NCBI GenBank assembly: GCA_900549715.1
Contig: URPK01000006.1
Coordinates: 37,267-101,266, forward strand
Length of the DNA: 64,000 nt
Direction of reading: 5' to 3'
From: an uncultured Collinsella sp.
GTDB taxonomy: Bacteria > Actinomycetota > Coriobacteriia > Coriobacteriales > Coriobacteriaceae
Shown piece after piece: positions 34,309 through 43,738 of this stretch (the stretch's first letter is position 1; every line of letters starts with the position of its first letter). Position numbers and translations under genes: made by a program. A model generated the notes under the pieces. It was given only the letters and a program-made list of their open reading frames with translations, was not told where the DNA came from and ran no database searches.

Positions 34309-35139
34309 CTAGTACTGCCACATGTGGTTGACGGGGCCGGAGCCTTTGCCCATGTCCAGGCCGGCGGCCAGAGCGCCTGTCAGGTATGCCTTGCCGGCAT
34401 TGACGGCATCGGCAAGATCCATGCCCTGGGCCAGCGCGCAGGCGATGGCGGACGAAAGCGTGCAGCCGGTGCCGTGTGTGTTGTCGGTCTCGATGCGCTT
34501 GTGGCGGAACCACGTGGTGAGCGGATCGCCCAGATGGTTGCCCTCGTCATCGAGTGGCGCGGGTTCGGCCAATACATCGTTGGCCTCGTTGACAAGATGC
34601 CCACCCTTAACGAGGGATGCGCAACCAAAGCGGCGGGTGAGGAGCATGGCAGCATTTTGCTGTGTGCGCTCGGAGTCGACCTCGTAGTCAAGCAGGGCCA
34701 TGGCCTCGGGAATGTTGGGCGTGATAACGGTCGCCAGCGGGAACAGGCGGCGGGTGAGCGCCTCGGCGGCATCTTCGGCAATCAGCCGTGCGCCCGAGGT
34801 GGCTACCATGACGGGGTCGACGACCACGTTTGTCGCGTTCCAGGCGCTCAGGTGGTCGGCGATAACCTCGATAATCTCGGCAGAGGAAACCATGCCGATC
34901 TTGACGGCGCTGGGGCGGATATCGTCAAATACGGCGTCGATCTGCGCAGCGACGATATCAGGGGAGATATTCTGCACGGCGGTGACACCGAGCGTGTTTT
35001 GTGCGGTGATGGCGGTGATGGCCGTCTCGGCATACAGGCGGTGCGCCGTGATGGTCTTGATGTCGGCCTGAATGCCGGCGCCACCGCTGGAATCGGATCC
35101 TGCGATGGATAGAACGGCAGGTACCTTACTGCGATCCAT
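34309..35139 (-). CDS. thiD: Hydroxymethylpyrimidine / phosphomethylpyrimidine kinase
   Basis: Phosphorylates HMP to HMP-PP for thiamine synthesis; ribokinase-like fold. The 276 residues show LSIAGSDSSGGAGIQADIKT (near 10), MVSSAEIIEVIADHL, VVVDPVMVATSGARLI (near 105), ITPNIPEAMALLDYEV and the ATP-binding anion hole THGTGCTLSSAIACALAQG (near 221). It lies 178 bases after thiC on the same strand, with a possible terminator between them, so co-expression with the riboswitch-controlled thiC is uncertain. Confidence 0.95.
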   Translation of the reverse strand: MDRSKVPAVLSIAGSDSSGGAGIQADIKTITAHRLYAETAITAITAQNTLGVTAVQNISPDIVAAQIDAVFDDIRPSAVKIGMVSSAEIIEVIADHLSAWNATNVVVDPVMVATSGARLIAEDAAEALTRRLFPLATVITPNIPEAMALLDYEVDSERTQQNAAMLLTRRFGCASLVKGGHLVNEANDVLAEPAPLDDEGNHLGDPLTTWFRHKRIETDNTHGTGCTLSSAIACALAQGMDLADAVNAGKAYLTGALAAGLDMGKGSGPVNHMWQY

Positions 35140-35197
35140 GTTTGCTCCCTTGTTCGGTCGGAATCAAATGGGTCTTTAAGCCAGCATTATAAAGATG

Positions 35198-35229
35198 CCC
35201 GGGCCGACTCTATGTCGAACCCGGGCGGG
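35198..35229 (-). terminator. Hairpin downstream of thiC
   Basis: GCCCGGG and CCCGGGC arms enclose an inner GTCG/CGAC pair; read on the minus strand the stem is followed by ATCTTTAT. It could terminate or reduce thiC transcription before thiD. Confidence 0.6.
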
Positions 35230-35317
35230 CGATGCAATCTTTACGCAAATGTAAGCAAATGTTCACACGTCAACAATTGACGAACACCATGTTACCGATT
35301 GTGGCTCCGGTGACGAG

Positions 35318-36652
35318 TTAGTCCTCCATGCCGAGATCGATCGTCGTACCCTCGAACACCTTGTTGACGGTGCGGACGGCGCACATCTTGCCACACATGG
35401 TGCAAGTGCCCTCGGTGGCGGCGGGGGACTCCTCGTAGCGCTTCTTGCCGGTGACCGGGTCGAGCGCGCACTTCCACATGGAGTCCCAGTCGAGCTTGCG
35501 GCGTGCCTGGCCCATCTTGTCGTCCATGTCGCGGGCGTGGGGTACCTTCTTGGCGATGTCGGCGGCGTGCGCGGCGATCTTGGTGGCCATGAGGCCATCG
35601 AGCACGTCCTGGGCGTTGGGCAGGCACAGGTGCTCGGCCGGCGTCACGTAGCACAGGAAGTCGGCACCGGAGCTGGCGGAGATGGCGCCGCCGATGGCAG
35701 CGGTGATGTGGTCGTAACCCACGCCGATATCGGTCACCAGCGGCCCGAGCACATAGAACGGGGCATTGTGGCACAGGCGCTTCTGCAGTTTCATGTTGGC
35801 GGCGATCTCGTCGAGCGCCATGTGACCCGGACCCTCGACCATGACCTGGACGCCGGCAGCCCAAGCGCGCTTGCACAGCTTGCCCAGCTCGATCATCTCA
35901 GCGGTCTCGGTGGCGTCGTTGGAGTCGTAGAGGCAGCCCGGGCGGCAGGAGTCGCCGAGCGAAATCGTCACGTCGTACTCGTGGCAGATCTCGAGCAGCT
36001 CGTCAAAGTACTCGTAGAAGGGGTTTTCGTTGCCGGTGACCTCCATCCAGCCAAACAGCAGCGAGCCGCCGCGGCTCACGATGTTCATCAAGCGGCCGGT
36101 CTCCTTAAAGGTCTTGGTGACCGACTTGTTGATGCCGCAGTGGATGGTCATAAAGTCCACGCCGTCCTCGGCGTGCGCGCGCACGACCTCGAACAGGTCA
36201 TCCTTGGTAAGCTTGACCAGCGGCTTTTCCATGTAGCCGATGGCGTCGTACATGGGGACGGTGCCCACCATGAGCGGCGTCTCGTCGATGAGCTGCTGGC
36301 GGAACTGGCGCGTCTTGCCCGAGTTGGAAAGGTCCATGATGGCGTCGGCGCCAAAGTCCTCGGCGATCTTGACCTTCTTCCATTCCTCGGCGGCATCGGC
36401 TTTATCGCCCGAGATGCCCAGGTTGACGTTGACCTTAGTAGACAGGCCCTCGCCGACACCAAAGGCGCGCATGCCCTTTTTGATATGCACGATGTTGGCG
36501 GGAATGGCGATGCGGCCGTCGGCCACGCGCTCGCGGATGTACTCGGGGTCGCGATGCTCGCGCTCGGCAACCTCCTTCATCTGCGGTGTGATCTGCCCGG
36601 CGCGGGCGAAGTCGATTTGCGTGACGAGCTTGGGCTCGGTCTGTGTGCTCAT
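35318..36652 (-). CDS. thiC: Phosphomethylpyrimidine synthase ThiC
   Basis: Radical-SAM enzyme making HMP-phosphate from aminoimidazole ribotide. The 444 residues match the short ThiC form. Conserved blocks include NVNLGISGD, DAIMDLSNSG, TVPMYDAIGY, SRGGSLLFGWM, GDSCRPGCLYDS, EGPGHMALDEIAANM and YDHITAAIGGA. The iron-sulfur cluster cysteines are near the C-terminus in CTMCGKMC. I chose MSTQTEPK (36652), with AAGGGAG upstream, over an ATG 24 bases earlier. A TPP riboswitch lies directly upstream. Confidence 0.97.
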   Translation of the reverse strand: MSTQTEPKLVTQIDFARAGQITPQMKEVAEREHRDPEYIRERVADGRIAIPANIVHIKKGMRAFGVGEGLSTKVNVNLGISGDKADAAEEWKKVKIAEDFGADAIMDLSNSGKTRQFRQQLIDETPLMVGTVPMYDAIGYMEKPLVKLTKDDLFEVVRAHAEDGVDFMTIHCGINKSVTKTFKETGRLMNIVSRGGSLLFGWMEVTGNENPFYEYFDELLEICHEYDVTISLGDSCRPGCLYDSNDATETAEMIELGKLCKRAWAAGVQVMVEGPGHMALDEIAANMKLQKRLCHNAPFYVLGPLVTDIGVGYDHITAAIGGAISASSGADFLCYVTPAEHLCLPNAQDVLDGLMATKIAAHAADIAKKVPHARDMDDKMGQARRKLDWDSMWKCALDPVTGKKRYEESPAATEGTCTMCGKMCAVRTVNKVFEGTTIDLGMED

Positions 36653-36661
36653 TGGCACGGC

Positions 36662-36755
36662 TCCCTTCGTTGGCATTACCCATATCAGGTTTGCGGGTCA
36701 GGGCGGGCGCGCCCAATCTCAGCCTGCCGTCTTGTCCTGCAAGCTCCCCGTTATG
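36662..36755 (-). promoter_or_regulatory. TPP riboswitch (THI element) controlling thiC
   Basis: Read on the minus strand the region contains GGGGAGC, then GGCTGAGATTGGG, then GACCCGCAAACCTGATATGGG and TAATGCCAACGAAGGGA. These are the P1, CTGAGA, ACCTGAT-GGTAATGCCA and AGGGA parts of the conserved TPP aptamer. The 3' end AGGGAG coincides with the thiC ribosome site, suggesting control of translation start. A TATACT -10 element lies about 15-20 bases upstream of the aptamer. Confidence 0.95.
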
Positions 36756-36822
36756 TCATGGGCTCAAGTATAGCCTGAATGGGTACGATTGGGCCAACGA
36801 GCATGTCCGTGGGGAGGCGAAC

Positions 36823-37344
36823 ATGGAAGACAGGCATCTATATCGAGAGACGCAATGGGATGTATCGGCCGAGGAAAGCCGTGCGCACCATGGCCTTGTC
36901 GCGATTGGTTTTGCGGTGCTTGCCGTGCTGGTGATTGCCTTTTGTATCTGGACGCTTGGCGGTCGCGGCGGCGCTGCATGGGAGTTCGAGGCTGATGATA
37001 ACCTACCGATTATGACGGTGAGGAGTACTGGCGGTAATGCCAATACGCTCGCCGTTCCGGGCGATTATTGGTACCCGCGCGATGAGTTTGTGCAGTTGCA
37101 GCTGAGTGGTGGGTCCATTCCAGGTGAAGAAATCGAACGCGTGACTTACGACGTGGCGCTTAAAACGCTGACGGTGCAGCTCAAAGACCGGGGAGACGTC
37201 CCCACGACCATGGATATCGCCCTGACGGAATGGCGTCTGGAGCCTCCTGCGGGTGTTACGGTGTCCGAGGTCGAGCACGTAAAGATTACTTATCAAGATG
37301 GCTCGACGAGCGAGATTGCAAAGGCCGATGGCTTGGCGGAGTAA
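36823..37344 (+). CDS. Membrane-anchored protein of unknown function
   Basis: 173 residues. A polar N-terminus of about 23 residues precedes one membrane segment (GLVAIGFAVLAVLVIAFCIW, about 24-44). The remaining 125 residues are outside, rich in beta-type sequence (ERVTYDVALKTLTVQLKD, VEHVKITYQDGSTSEI), and look like a single small beta domain. I do not recognise the family. GGGGAGG lies 5-6 bases before the ATG at 36823. It is divergent from the thiC riboswitch and convergent with yaaA. Confidence 0.7.
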   Translation: MEDRHLYRETQWDVSAEESRAHHGLVAIGFAVLAVLVIAFCIWTLGGRGGAAWEFEADDNLPIMTVRSTGGNANTLAVPGDYWYPRDEFVQLQLSGGSIPGEEIERVTYDVALKTLTVQLKDRGDVPTTMDIALTEWRLEPPAGVTVSEVEHVKITYQDGSTSEIAKADGLAE

Positions 37345-37367
37345 CGGGGTGTTTGGAAACGGTGGGC

Positions 37368-38177
37368 CTATTGTGCCCGCGCGTTCATGAAAACCAGGGA
37401 GTCTTTGTCTGAAAGCTCGGGGATGTGACGATAGCCGATGTTGAATGCGGTAAGTTCGCTTGTATCCTCGAGCTTGTTTTCTGCCATCCACCGCACCATG
37501 GCGCCGCGCGCCTTTTTGCTGGCGGTCGAGCGCTGGATGGGCTTGCCGTTGCGGATGCCTTCGCCAAAGAGGCATGTGACGACCGTGGCGTCGCCCGCGA
37601 GGTGGGGCAGAACGGCTTTGGCATACTCTACGCTGGCGAGGTTGACGATCGTGGTGTTTGAGCCTGCCGGGGCGATAGCCCGCGCGAGCTTGTCGCTCCA
37701 AAACGCGTAGAGGTTTCGGGCATCGTCGACGGCGAGCTTCGCGCCCATCTCCAGTCGATGCGGTTCAACGGCATGAAAGGGGCGTGCGCATCCGTAAAGG
37801 CCCGAGAGGATCCACAGATGGTCTTGCAGCCATGCGAGCTGTGCGGCATCCATGACCTCGGGCGCCATGCTCTGGTATTGAATGCCGTGATAGGACATGA
37901 CGGCAGGGGAGAGGTGACGGGCGAGTTCGGGATTGTCGAGATCGCCGTTTCCCAAGATGGGCCCGAACTCATGCAGGGTGTTGAGGCAAGGCCCCAGCAG
38001 TTTGTTACTCACGTTCCATAGCGCTTGCAGGCCGCCGCTGCCTTCATTTCGTTCGATATCTAGCAGTGCGCGGTGGAGGCGAGCCGTCTCGTGCGCAAAA
38101 GGTGGAATGCCCAGGACTTCAAAAGCATCTTGTGCCGCGCGCATCTGCTTGGCGGGCGAAATGATGACCTGCAGCAT
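37368..38177 (-). CDS. yaaA: Peroxide stress protein YaaA (UPF0246)
   Basis: DNA-binding/peroxide-response protein of the YaaA family, which lowers intracellular iron damage in E. coli. The 269 residues hold the family blocks IISPAKQM (N-terminus), YHGIQY, WILSGLYGCARPF (near 125), NLYAFWSDKLA (near 160), ASVEYAKAVLP and KKARGAMVRWM (near 222). Length matches the family. It is a single gene. Confidence 0.93.
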   Translation of the reverse strand: MLQVIISPAKQMRAAQDAFEVLGIPPFAHETARLHRALLDIERNEGSGGLQALWNVSNKLLGPCLNTLHEFGPILGNGDLDNPELARHLSPAVMSYHGIQYQSMAPEVMDAAQLAWLQDHLWILSGLYGCARPFHAVEPHRLEMGAKLAVDDARNLYAFWSDKLARAIAPAGSNTTIVNLASVEYAKAVLPHLAGDATVVTCLFGEGIRNGKPIQRSTASKKARGAMVRWMAENKLEDTSELTAFNIGYRHIPELSDKDSLVFMNARAQ

Positions 38178-38202
38178 GGACTCTCCTCTGCCAAAAAGGA
38201 AG

Positions 38203-38265
38203 TTGCGGTGGAATACGGTCTGTTTGGGCTATTGAAAGACCAAATCAATCCGTATTCCACCGCAA
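38203..38265 (-). terminator. 16-bp perfect palindrome, likely aminopeptidase terminator
   Basis: TTGCGGTGGAATACGG (38203-38218) pairs exactly with 38250-38265. The 31-base loop contains an inner TTTGG/CCAAA stem. On the minus strand the stem is followed by CTTCCTTTTTGG, so it probably ends the M18 aminopeptidase transcript. Confidence 0.65.
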
Positions 38266-38282
38266 GTTATGGGTGGGGTGGA

Positions 38283-39680
38283 TTAGGCGCGCTCGATGAA
38301 GGCCTTGTAGCCGCGGTAGGCCTCGTAGATATCGGCCTTGTTGGCGACCTCCCACAGGGCGTGCATGGACAGGACGGCAACGCCGGAGTCGATGACGTTC
38401 ATGCCGTACTTGGCCATGATGTAGGCGATGGTGCCGCCGCCGCCCGCGTTGACGCGACCGAGCTCGCAGGTCTGGAAGTTCACGCCGGCCTCGTCCATGA
38501 TGTCGCGGACGAGGGCCACATACTCGGCGTCGGCGTCGTTAGAGCCGCCCTTGCCGCGGCTGCCCGTGTACTTGTTAAAGCACAGGCCGCGACCCATAAA
38601 GGCGGCGTTCTTGGTCTCGAACTTGCCGGCGTAGCCCGGGTCAAAGCCGGCGGACACGTCAGAGGAGAGCATGCGGCTGCGGGCGAGTGCGCGGCGCAGG
38701 GCCAGCGGGCGGCTCTCGCCGGCGAGCGTCATGATCTCGGCGACGGTGTTCTCGAAGAAACGACTCGTCATGCCGGTGGCGCCCACGGAGCCGATCTCCT
38801 CCTTGTCGACGATGAGCGTGATGCTCGTGCGCTCGACGTCTGCCACGTTGATCTGAGCGAGCATGGAGGGGTAGGCGCAGACGCGGTCGTCGTGGCCATA
38901 GCCCAAGATCATGGAGCGGTCGAGACCCATGTCGCGGGCGGGGCCGGCGGGCACGACCTCGATCTCGGCAGAGAGGAAGTCCTCCTCCTCGACGTCGTAC
39001 TGTTCCTTGAGGATGTCCAGGAACATCTGTTTGACGGGCTCCTTGGGGGCGTCCTTGTCGTCCTCGTCAAACTTGACGGGGCGGCCGCCCACGATCACGT
39101 CGAGGATTTCGGCGTCGACGGCGTCCTTGGCGGGCTTGGACATCTGCTCGCTCGAGAGGTGGATCAGCAGGTCGGAGATGGTAAAGACCGGGTCGTCCGC
39201 CTTGTCGCCGATGTTGATGTCGACGGTGGTGCCGTCCTTTTTGCAGATGACGCCCACAAGCGCGAGCGGGGAGGCTACCCAGTGGTAGCTCTTGACGCCG
39301 CCGTAGTAGTGCGTGTCGAGGTAGGCCATGTCGCCGGCCTCGAAGGCGGGATTCTGCTTAAGGTCCAGACGCGGCGAGTCCACGTGGGCGCCCAGGATGT
39401 TAAAGCCCTGCTCGAGCGGGGCGGTGCCCAGGTTGACGAGCATAAGGTCCTTGCCGTGATTGGCGGCGTACACCTTGTCGCCGGCCTTGAGCGCGCGGCC
39501 CTCGGCGATCACGGTCTCCAGATTGACGTAGCCCGCCTCCTCGGCCATTTTGATGCCGGTCTTGACGCACAGGCGCTCGGTCTTGTTCTCGCTCAAAAAC
39601 TGTTTATAGCCGCGGCAAAGCTCCTCGAGCTCCTCGATTTGCTGTGGCGTGTACTTTTTCCATGCGCAGGGACGCTCCAT
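38283..39680 (-). CDS. M18 family aminopeptidase
   Basis: Zinc-dependent cytosolic aminopeptidase of the M18 (aspartyl aminopeptidase-like) family, 465 residues. Metal-site blocks are GAHVDSPRLDLK (His/Asp near 99), IVDKEEIGSVGATG (Glu pair near 300) and the C-terminal VLSMHALWE (His near 437). GTIAYIMAKYGMNVIDSGV is also typical. The start at 39680 has AAAGGAG 8 bases upstream on this strand; an upstream in-frame start would add 45 unconserved residues. It is the bacterial ApeA-like subgroup by length; peptide specificity is unknown. Confidence 0.92.
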   Translation of the reverse strand: MERPCAWKKYTPQQIEELEELCRGYKQFLSENKTERLCVKTGIKMAEEAGYVNLETVIAEGRALKAGDKVYAANHGKDLMLVNLGTAPLEQGFNILGAHVDSPRLDLKQNPAFEAGDMAYLDTHYYGGVKSYHWVASPLALVGVICKKDGTTVDINIGDKADDPVFTISDLLIHLSSEQMSKPAKDAVDAEILDVIVGGRPVKFDEDDKDAPKEPVKQMFLDILKEQYDVEEEDFLSAEIEVVPAGPARDMGLDRSMILGYGHDDRVCAYPSMLAQINVADVERTSITLIVDKEEIGSVGATGMTSRFFENTVAEIMTLAGESRPLALRRALARSRMLSSDVSAGFDPGYAGKFETKNAAFMGRGLCFNKYTGSRGKGGSNDADAEYVALVRDIMDEAGVNFQTCELGRVNAGGGGTIAYIMAKYGMNVIDSGVAVLSMHALWEVANKADIYEAYRGYKAFIERA

Positions 39681-39846
39681 GACGCAGGCTCCTTTCGGAT
39701 CGATCGTGCTGGTTAATGTACCGTGAGCCATCGTATCACGCGCGGGCGCGCGGTGGCGGGGGAGCTTGATGTGCGGTGGCCGCGAGGCGGGGAGCGTGTA
39801 AACTGGTGGGAGCAAATCGTGCCCAGCCCAAAGCGAGGTATTCTAT

Positions 39847-42591
39847 ATGTCTGACAAGCGCCGCACCTTTGCCGTTATCGACGGCAACTCGCTCATGCAC
39901 CGCGCCTTCCACGCCGTGCCGCCCACCATGAACGCGCCGGACGGTCGCCCCACCAACGCGATCTTTGGCTTTCTGAACATGTTTCTTAAGATGATCGATG
40001 CCTTTAACCCCGACGGTGTGGTCGTGGCGTTTGATAAGGGCAAGCCGCGCGTGCGCATGGAGATGCTGCCGCAGTATAAGGCGCAGCGCCCGCCCATGGA
40101 CCCCGACCTGCACGCGCAGTTCCCCATGATTAAGGAGCTGCTCGCTGCGCTCAACGTGCCGATTCTGCAGTCCGAGGGCTGGGAAGGCGACGATATCCTG
40201 GGTACCATGGCTCGTCTGGGCGAGGAAGCCGGCTGCGACATGCTGCTGGTGACCGGCGACCGCGACATGTATCAGCTCGTGACCGAGCACGTCAACGTGG
40301 TCTCGACCCGCAAGGGCCTGTCCGACGTGGCGATCATGACGCCCGAGAGCGTGGACGATCTGTATCACGGCATCACGCCGGCGCTCGTGCCCGACTTTTA
40401 TGGCCTGAAGGGCGATACGTCGGATAACATTCCCGGCGTGCCGGGCATCGGCCCCAAAAAGGCGAGCGCGCTCATCGCGCAGTACGGCAGCCTGGACGAG
40501 GTCATCGCACATGCCGACGAGGTCAAGGGCAAGATGGGCGAGAACCTGCGTGCGCATATCGACGATGCGCTGCTGAGCCGCAAGGTCGCAACCATTCGCA
40601 CCGATGCGCCTGTCGAGCTCGACTTTGACGCAACGTCCTTCCCGGCGTTTTCTGCCGACGAGGTGTCCGCGGCGCTGGGTACGCTTGGTATCACCGCCAT
40701 GCAGAACCGTTTCTTGGCGCTGATCGGCGGCGAGGGCGGCGCTGCTGCTAGAACGTTTGAGATGCCCACGATTGAGCGCACCGCTGCCGGCGATGCCGAG
40801 GCGCTTGCTGCCGTGGCGTCCGAGGTTTCGCGCGCGATTGATGCCGGCGAGTGGGTCGCCACCGTGGTGGACGACGACAAGGAAGAGGGCGCGCTCTTTG
40901 GACTGACGCGCACGCTTTGGTTGGCGACGTCCAAGGGCCTGTTCGCGCTCGAGGAGGGCGACGGCAGTGCGGCGGCTGAGGTTGAGGGCTTTAACTTCGT
41001 CCACGGCGTGATTGCCGGCGTGCTCGCGCGTCTGTTTATGGAGGGCCGCGTGGCGAGCCCGGATATGAAGGCGCTGCTGCACGAGCTTTCGCCTATCGAT
41101 TCTTCTGAGCCTGAGCTCATGGACCCGCTGTCCGCTGATTCCACGCGTATCTTCGATACCGTGGTCGCTGCCTATCTGCTGGATTCCGATCGCTCCGAGT
41201 TCGATGAGGCATATCTGGCCGATACGTATCTGCAGATGGCGCTGCCTGCGGCGCGCGGCGCAGAGAATGCCGGCGAGGACGCTCCTGCGCCCGCCGCTCG
41301 CACGGCGGCCTTGACGCTGGCGCTGGTCGCACCGCTGCGCGACCGCATGGCCCGCGAGAACGCCGCCAACGTGTTTGATGGTATTGAGATGCCGCTCGTG
41401 CCGGTGCTTGCCAAGATGGAGCGCGCGGGCATGCTCGTGGACCCCGACCGCCTGCGTAATCTTTCCGAGGGCCTGGCGACCCAGATTGCCGAGGTTGAGC
41501 GCAGTATTCGCGACCTGGCGGGTGACGAGACCTTTAATATTGGCAGTCCCATGCAGCTGTCGCACGTGCTCTTTGATGTGATGGGGCTTCCAACCAAGGG
41601 CCTCAAGAAGACTAAGCGCGGCTATTATTCGACTAACGCCAAGGTGTTGAGCGATCTTGCCCGCGACCACGAGATTGTGCGCCTGATTTTGGACTGGCGT
41701 GAGAAGTCTAAGATCAAGTCCACCTATCTGGACACGCTGGGTCCGCTGCGCCGCGGTGACGGCCGCGTGCACACCACGTACAACCAAACCATTACCGCAA
41801 CGGGGCGTCTGTCCTCGAGCGATCCCAACCTGCAGAACATTCCGACGCGCTCTGAGCTGGGGCGTACCGTCAAGACGGCGTTCTCGGCGGGCGAGGGCAG
41901 CGTCTTTTTGGCGGTGGACTACTCGCAGATCGAGCTGCGCCTGCTCGCGCATCTTTCGGGTGACGAGCATCTGGTGCGCGCCTTTAACGAGGGCGAGGAC
42001 TTCCACGCCGAGACTGCCGCGCGCGTGTTTGGCGTGCCGGTGTCCGAGGTGACGCCCGACTTGCGCAGCCGCGCCAAGGCCGTGAACTTTGGCATCGTGT
42101 ACGGTCAGCAGGCCTACGGTCTGTCGCAGTCGCTGCATATCTCGATGGCCGAGGCACGTGACATGATCGACCGCTACTACGAGGCCTACCCGGGCGTGCG
42201 CACGTTCCTCGACAACGTGGTGGCTCGTGCCAAGCAGACGGGCTATGCCGAGACCATGTACGGTCGCCGTCGCCATATTCCGGAGCTCAAGAGCAAGAAC
42301 CCGCAGCTGCGTGGCTTTGGCGAGCGCACGGCCATGAACCATCCCATGCAGGGCACCGCAGCAGACATCATCAAGATCGCCATGGCCCGCGTAAGCCGCC
42401 GCCTGGAAGAAGAGGGCTTTGCCGCTCACATGATCCTGCAAGTGCACGACGAACTGGACTTTGAGTGCCCAGTCGATGAAGTCGAGCGCCTCACCGCCAT
42501 GGTCCGCGACGTCATGGAACACGTAGTAGACCTCCGCGTACCGTTGATCGCCGAAGCCAGCACCGGCATAACCTGGGCCGACGCCAAGTAG
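39847..42591 (+). CDS. polA: DNA polymerase I
   Basis: Repair and Okazaki-fragment polymerase, 914 residues. The 5' nuclease domain (1-300) has IDGNSLMHRAFHA, AFDKGKPRVRMEM, GWEGDDILGTMA, TGDRDMYQL and GLKGDTSDNIPGVPGIGPKKA. The middle domain (about 320-510) keeps the fold but lacks the DxE metal motif (VATVVDDDKEE instead), so proofreading is probably absent. The polymerase domain has TGRLSSSDPNLQNIP, motif A DYSQIELRLLAHL, the O-helix RAKAVNFGIVYGQQAYGL with Phe, and motif C QVHDELDFE. GAGG lies about 10 bases before the ATG. Confidence 0.98.
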   Translation: MSDKRRTFAVIDGNSLMHRAFHAVPPTMNAPDGRPTNAIFGFLNMFLKMIDAFNPDGVVVAFDKGKPRVRMEMLPQYKAQRPPMDPDLHAQFPMIKELLAALNVPILQSEGWEGDDILGTMARLGEEAGCDMLLVTGDRDMYQLVTEHVNVVSTRKGLSDVAIMTPESVDDLYHGITPALVPDFYGLKGDTSDNIPGVPGIGPKKASALIAQYGSLDEVIAHADEVKGKMGENLRAHIDDALLSRKVATIRTDAPVELDFDATSFPAFSADEVSAALGTLGITAMQNRFLALIGGEGGAAARTFEMPTIERTAAGDAEALAAVASEVSRAIDAGEWVATVVDDDKEEGALFGLTRTLWLATSKGLFALEEGDGSAAAEVEGFNFVHGVIAGVLARLFMEGRVASPDMKALLHELSPIDSSEPELMDPLSADSTRIFDTVVAAYLLDSDRSEFDEAYLADTYLQMALPAARGAENAGEDAPAPAARTAALTLALVAPLRDRMARENAANVFDGIEMPLVPVLAKMERAGMLVDPDRLRNLSEGLATQIAEVERSIRDLAGDETFNIGSPMQLSHVLFDVMGLPTKGLKKTKRGYYSTNAKVLSDLARDHEIVRLILDWREKSKIKSTYLDTLGPLRRGDGRVHTTYNQTITATGRLSSSDPNLQNIPTRSELGRTVKTAFSAGEGSVFLAVDYSQIELRLLAHLSGDEHLVRAFNEGEDFHAETAARVFGVPVSEVTPDLRSRAKAVNFGIVYGQQAYGLSQSLHISMAEARDMIDRYYEAYPGVRTFLDNVVARAKQTGYAETMYGRRRHIPELKSKNPQLRGFGERTAMNHPMQGTAADIIKIAMARVSRRLEEEGFAAHMILQVHDELDFECPVDEVERLTAMVRDVMEHVVDLRVPLIAEASTGITWADAK

Positions 42592-42668
42592 CGAGCGACG
42601 AGCTTGCGGGCGATGACCATGGGTGCGACGCTTCTGGCCGCCCGATGGTCGCAGGTCGCCAATGCCGA

Positions 42669-42714
42669 CGCCGCGGAACGTTTTCAGGCTTGGATGCGTC
42701 CCGCGGCGTCTTTC
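42669..42714 (+). terminator. polA / lacI convergent terminator
   Basis: A perfect 10-bp stem (GACGCCGCGG with CCGCGGCGTC) with a long loop is followed by TTTCTG. The regulator gene converges on polA here. Confidence 0.7.
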
Positions 42715-42721
42715 TGTGCGG

Positions 42722-43726
42722 TTAGCAGCTCCTGCGGCGCACGAGCTCTACGGGGGCCACGGTCTCCATGGCGGGGGTGCGGCCTGCGATGAGGTCGAGG
42801 AGCGCCTTGCAACCCTCTTGTGCCATGAGCTCGGGGTGGCGCTGAACCGTGGTGATCTGCGGCGTGGTGAGCTTGGAGTAGATGGAGTCATCGTAGCCCA
42901 CGATCTTGATGTCTCCGGGCACGTTGAGACCTGCTGCCTGCACGGCGCGCAGCGCTCCTGCGGCCGAATGGTCGCTTGTGGCAAAGATGCCGTCGAGTGG
43001 CATGCCCGCATCGATCATTCCGGCAACGATATCCTGAGCCTCGTCCATGCTAGGACGCTGGCCGGTGACGTAGGCCATGTACTCGCGGCGAAGCGGCAGG
43101 CCATGATCGGCGAGCGCATGCATATAGCCCGTGAGGCGGTCGTTGCGGTCGTAGTCTGCGGTAAAGCTCGAGATGGTGAGGATGTTTTTGCAGTCGCGGT
43201 CAATGAGTGCGCTCGTTGCCAGGTAGGCGCCGCGTTCGTCATCGGTCCCCACGTGGGGGATGGCGAGGTCCGACTGCGGCATGCGGTCGATGCAGACCAC
43301 GGGGATACCGCGCGTGACGATGTCGTCCGTGAGCTCACGCAGGCCCGAGATGCATATGATGCCGTCGGCCTGCTTGCTGGCAAGGCTATGGAAGTAATCG
43401 CGCTCGCGCTGCGGATCGTTGCCGCTGTTGCAGACAAAGACAGAGTACCCCTGCGCCGCAAGCGTGCGCTCTACGTGGTAGGCGATCTTGGAAAAGAAGT
43501 CGTTGGATATATCGGGCACGATCATGCCTATGGAGCGCGACTGCGCTTGGCGAAGCGTCTTGGCGGACTGGTTGGTAACGTAACCGTACTGGTCGATAAC
43601 ATCCTGCACGCGTTTGCGCGTGTCCTCGGAGAAACGGCCAACGTTGTTGACCACATGGCTCACGGTGGCTACGGAGACCCCGGCAAGTTGGGCGATTTCT
43701 TTCATTGAGAGTTGTTTTTGCGCCAT
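42722..43726 (-). CDS. LacI/GalR family transcriptional regulator
   Basis: A 334-residue repressor-type regulator. The N-terminal HTH (SMKEIAQLAGVSVATVSHVVNN) has the LacI YxxAxxxGVSxxTVSxxxN pattern; a hinge helix (SAKTLRQAQS) and a periplasmic-binding-protein-like effector domain (SIGMIVPDISNDFFSKI onward) follow. It is divergent from rpe-rpiB, so the effector is probably a pentose, hexulose or their phosphate. The intergenic region carries five TGGTTAA half-sites, likely its operators. GGAGG is just upstream of its ATG. Confidence 0.93.
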   Translation of the reverse strand: MAQKQLSMKEIAQLAGVSVATVSHVVNNVGRFSEDTRKRVQDVIDQYGYVTNQSAKTLRQAQSRSIGMIVPDISNDFFSKIAYHVERTLAAQGYSVFVCNSGNDPQRERDYFHSLASKQADGIICISGLRELTDDIVTRGIPVVCIDRMPQSDLAIPHVGTDDERGAYLATSALIDRDCKNILTISSFTADYDRNDRLTGYMHALADHGLPLRREYMAYVTGQRPSMDEAQDIVAGMIDAGMPLDGIFATSDHSAAGALRAVQAAGLNVPGDIKIVGYDDSIYSKLTTPQITTVQRHPELMAQEGCKALLDLIAGRTPAMETVAPVELVRRRSC

Positions 43727-43738
43727 GGGACCTCCAGC

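Noticed and set aside
35140..35317. Second TPP riboswitch before thiD
   Set aside because: The CTGAGA and ACCTGAT cores are absent on the minus strand here.
38073..39716. Plus-strand frame across the M18 aminopeptidase gene
   Set aside because: It is the shadow of the aminopeptidase, whose metal-site motifs are intact.
39736..42522. 928-codon minus-strand frame opposite polA
   Set aside because: It mirrors the polA codons, is rich in Arg/His/Gly/Ala without domain signatures, and polA is certain.
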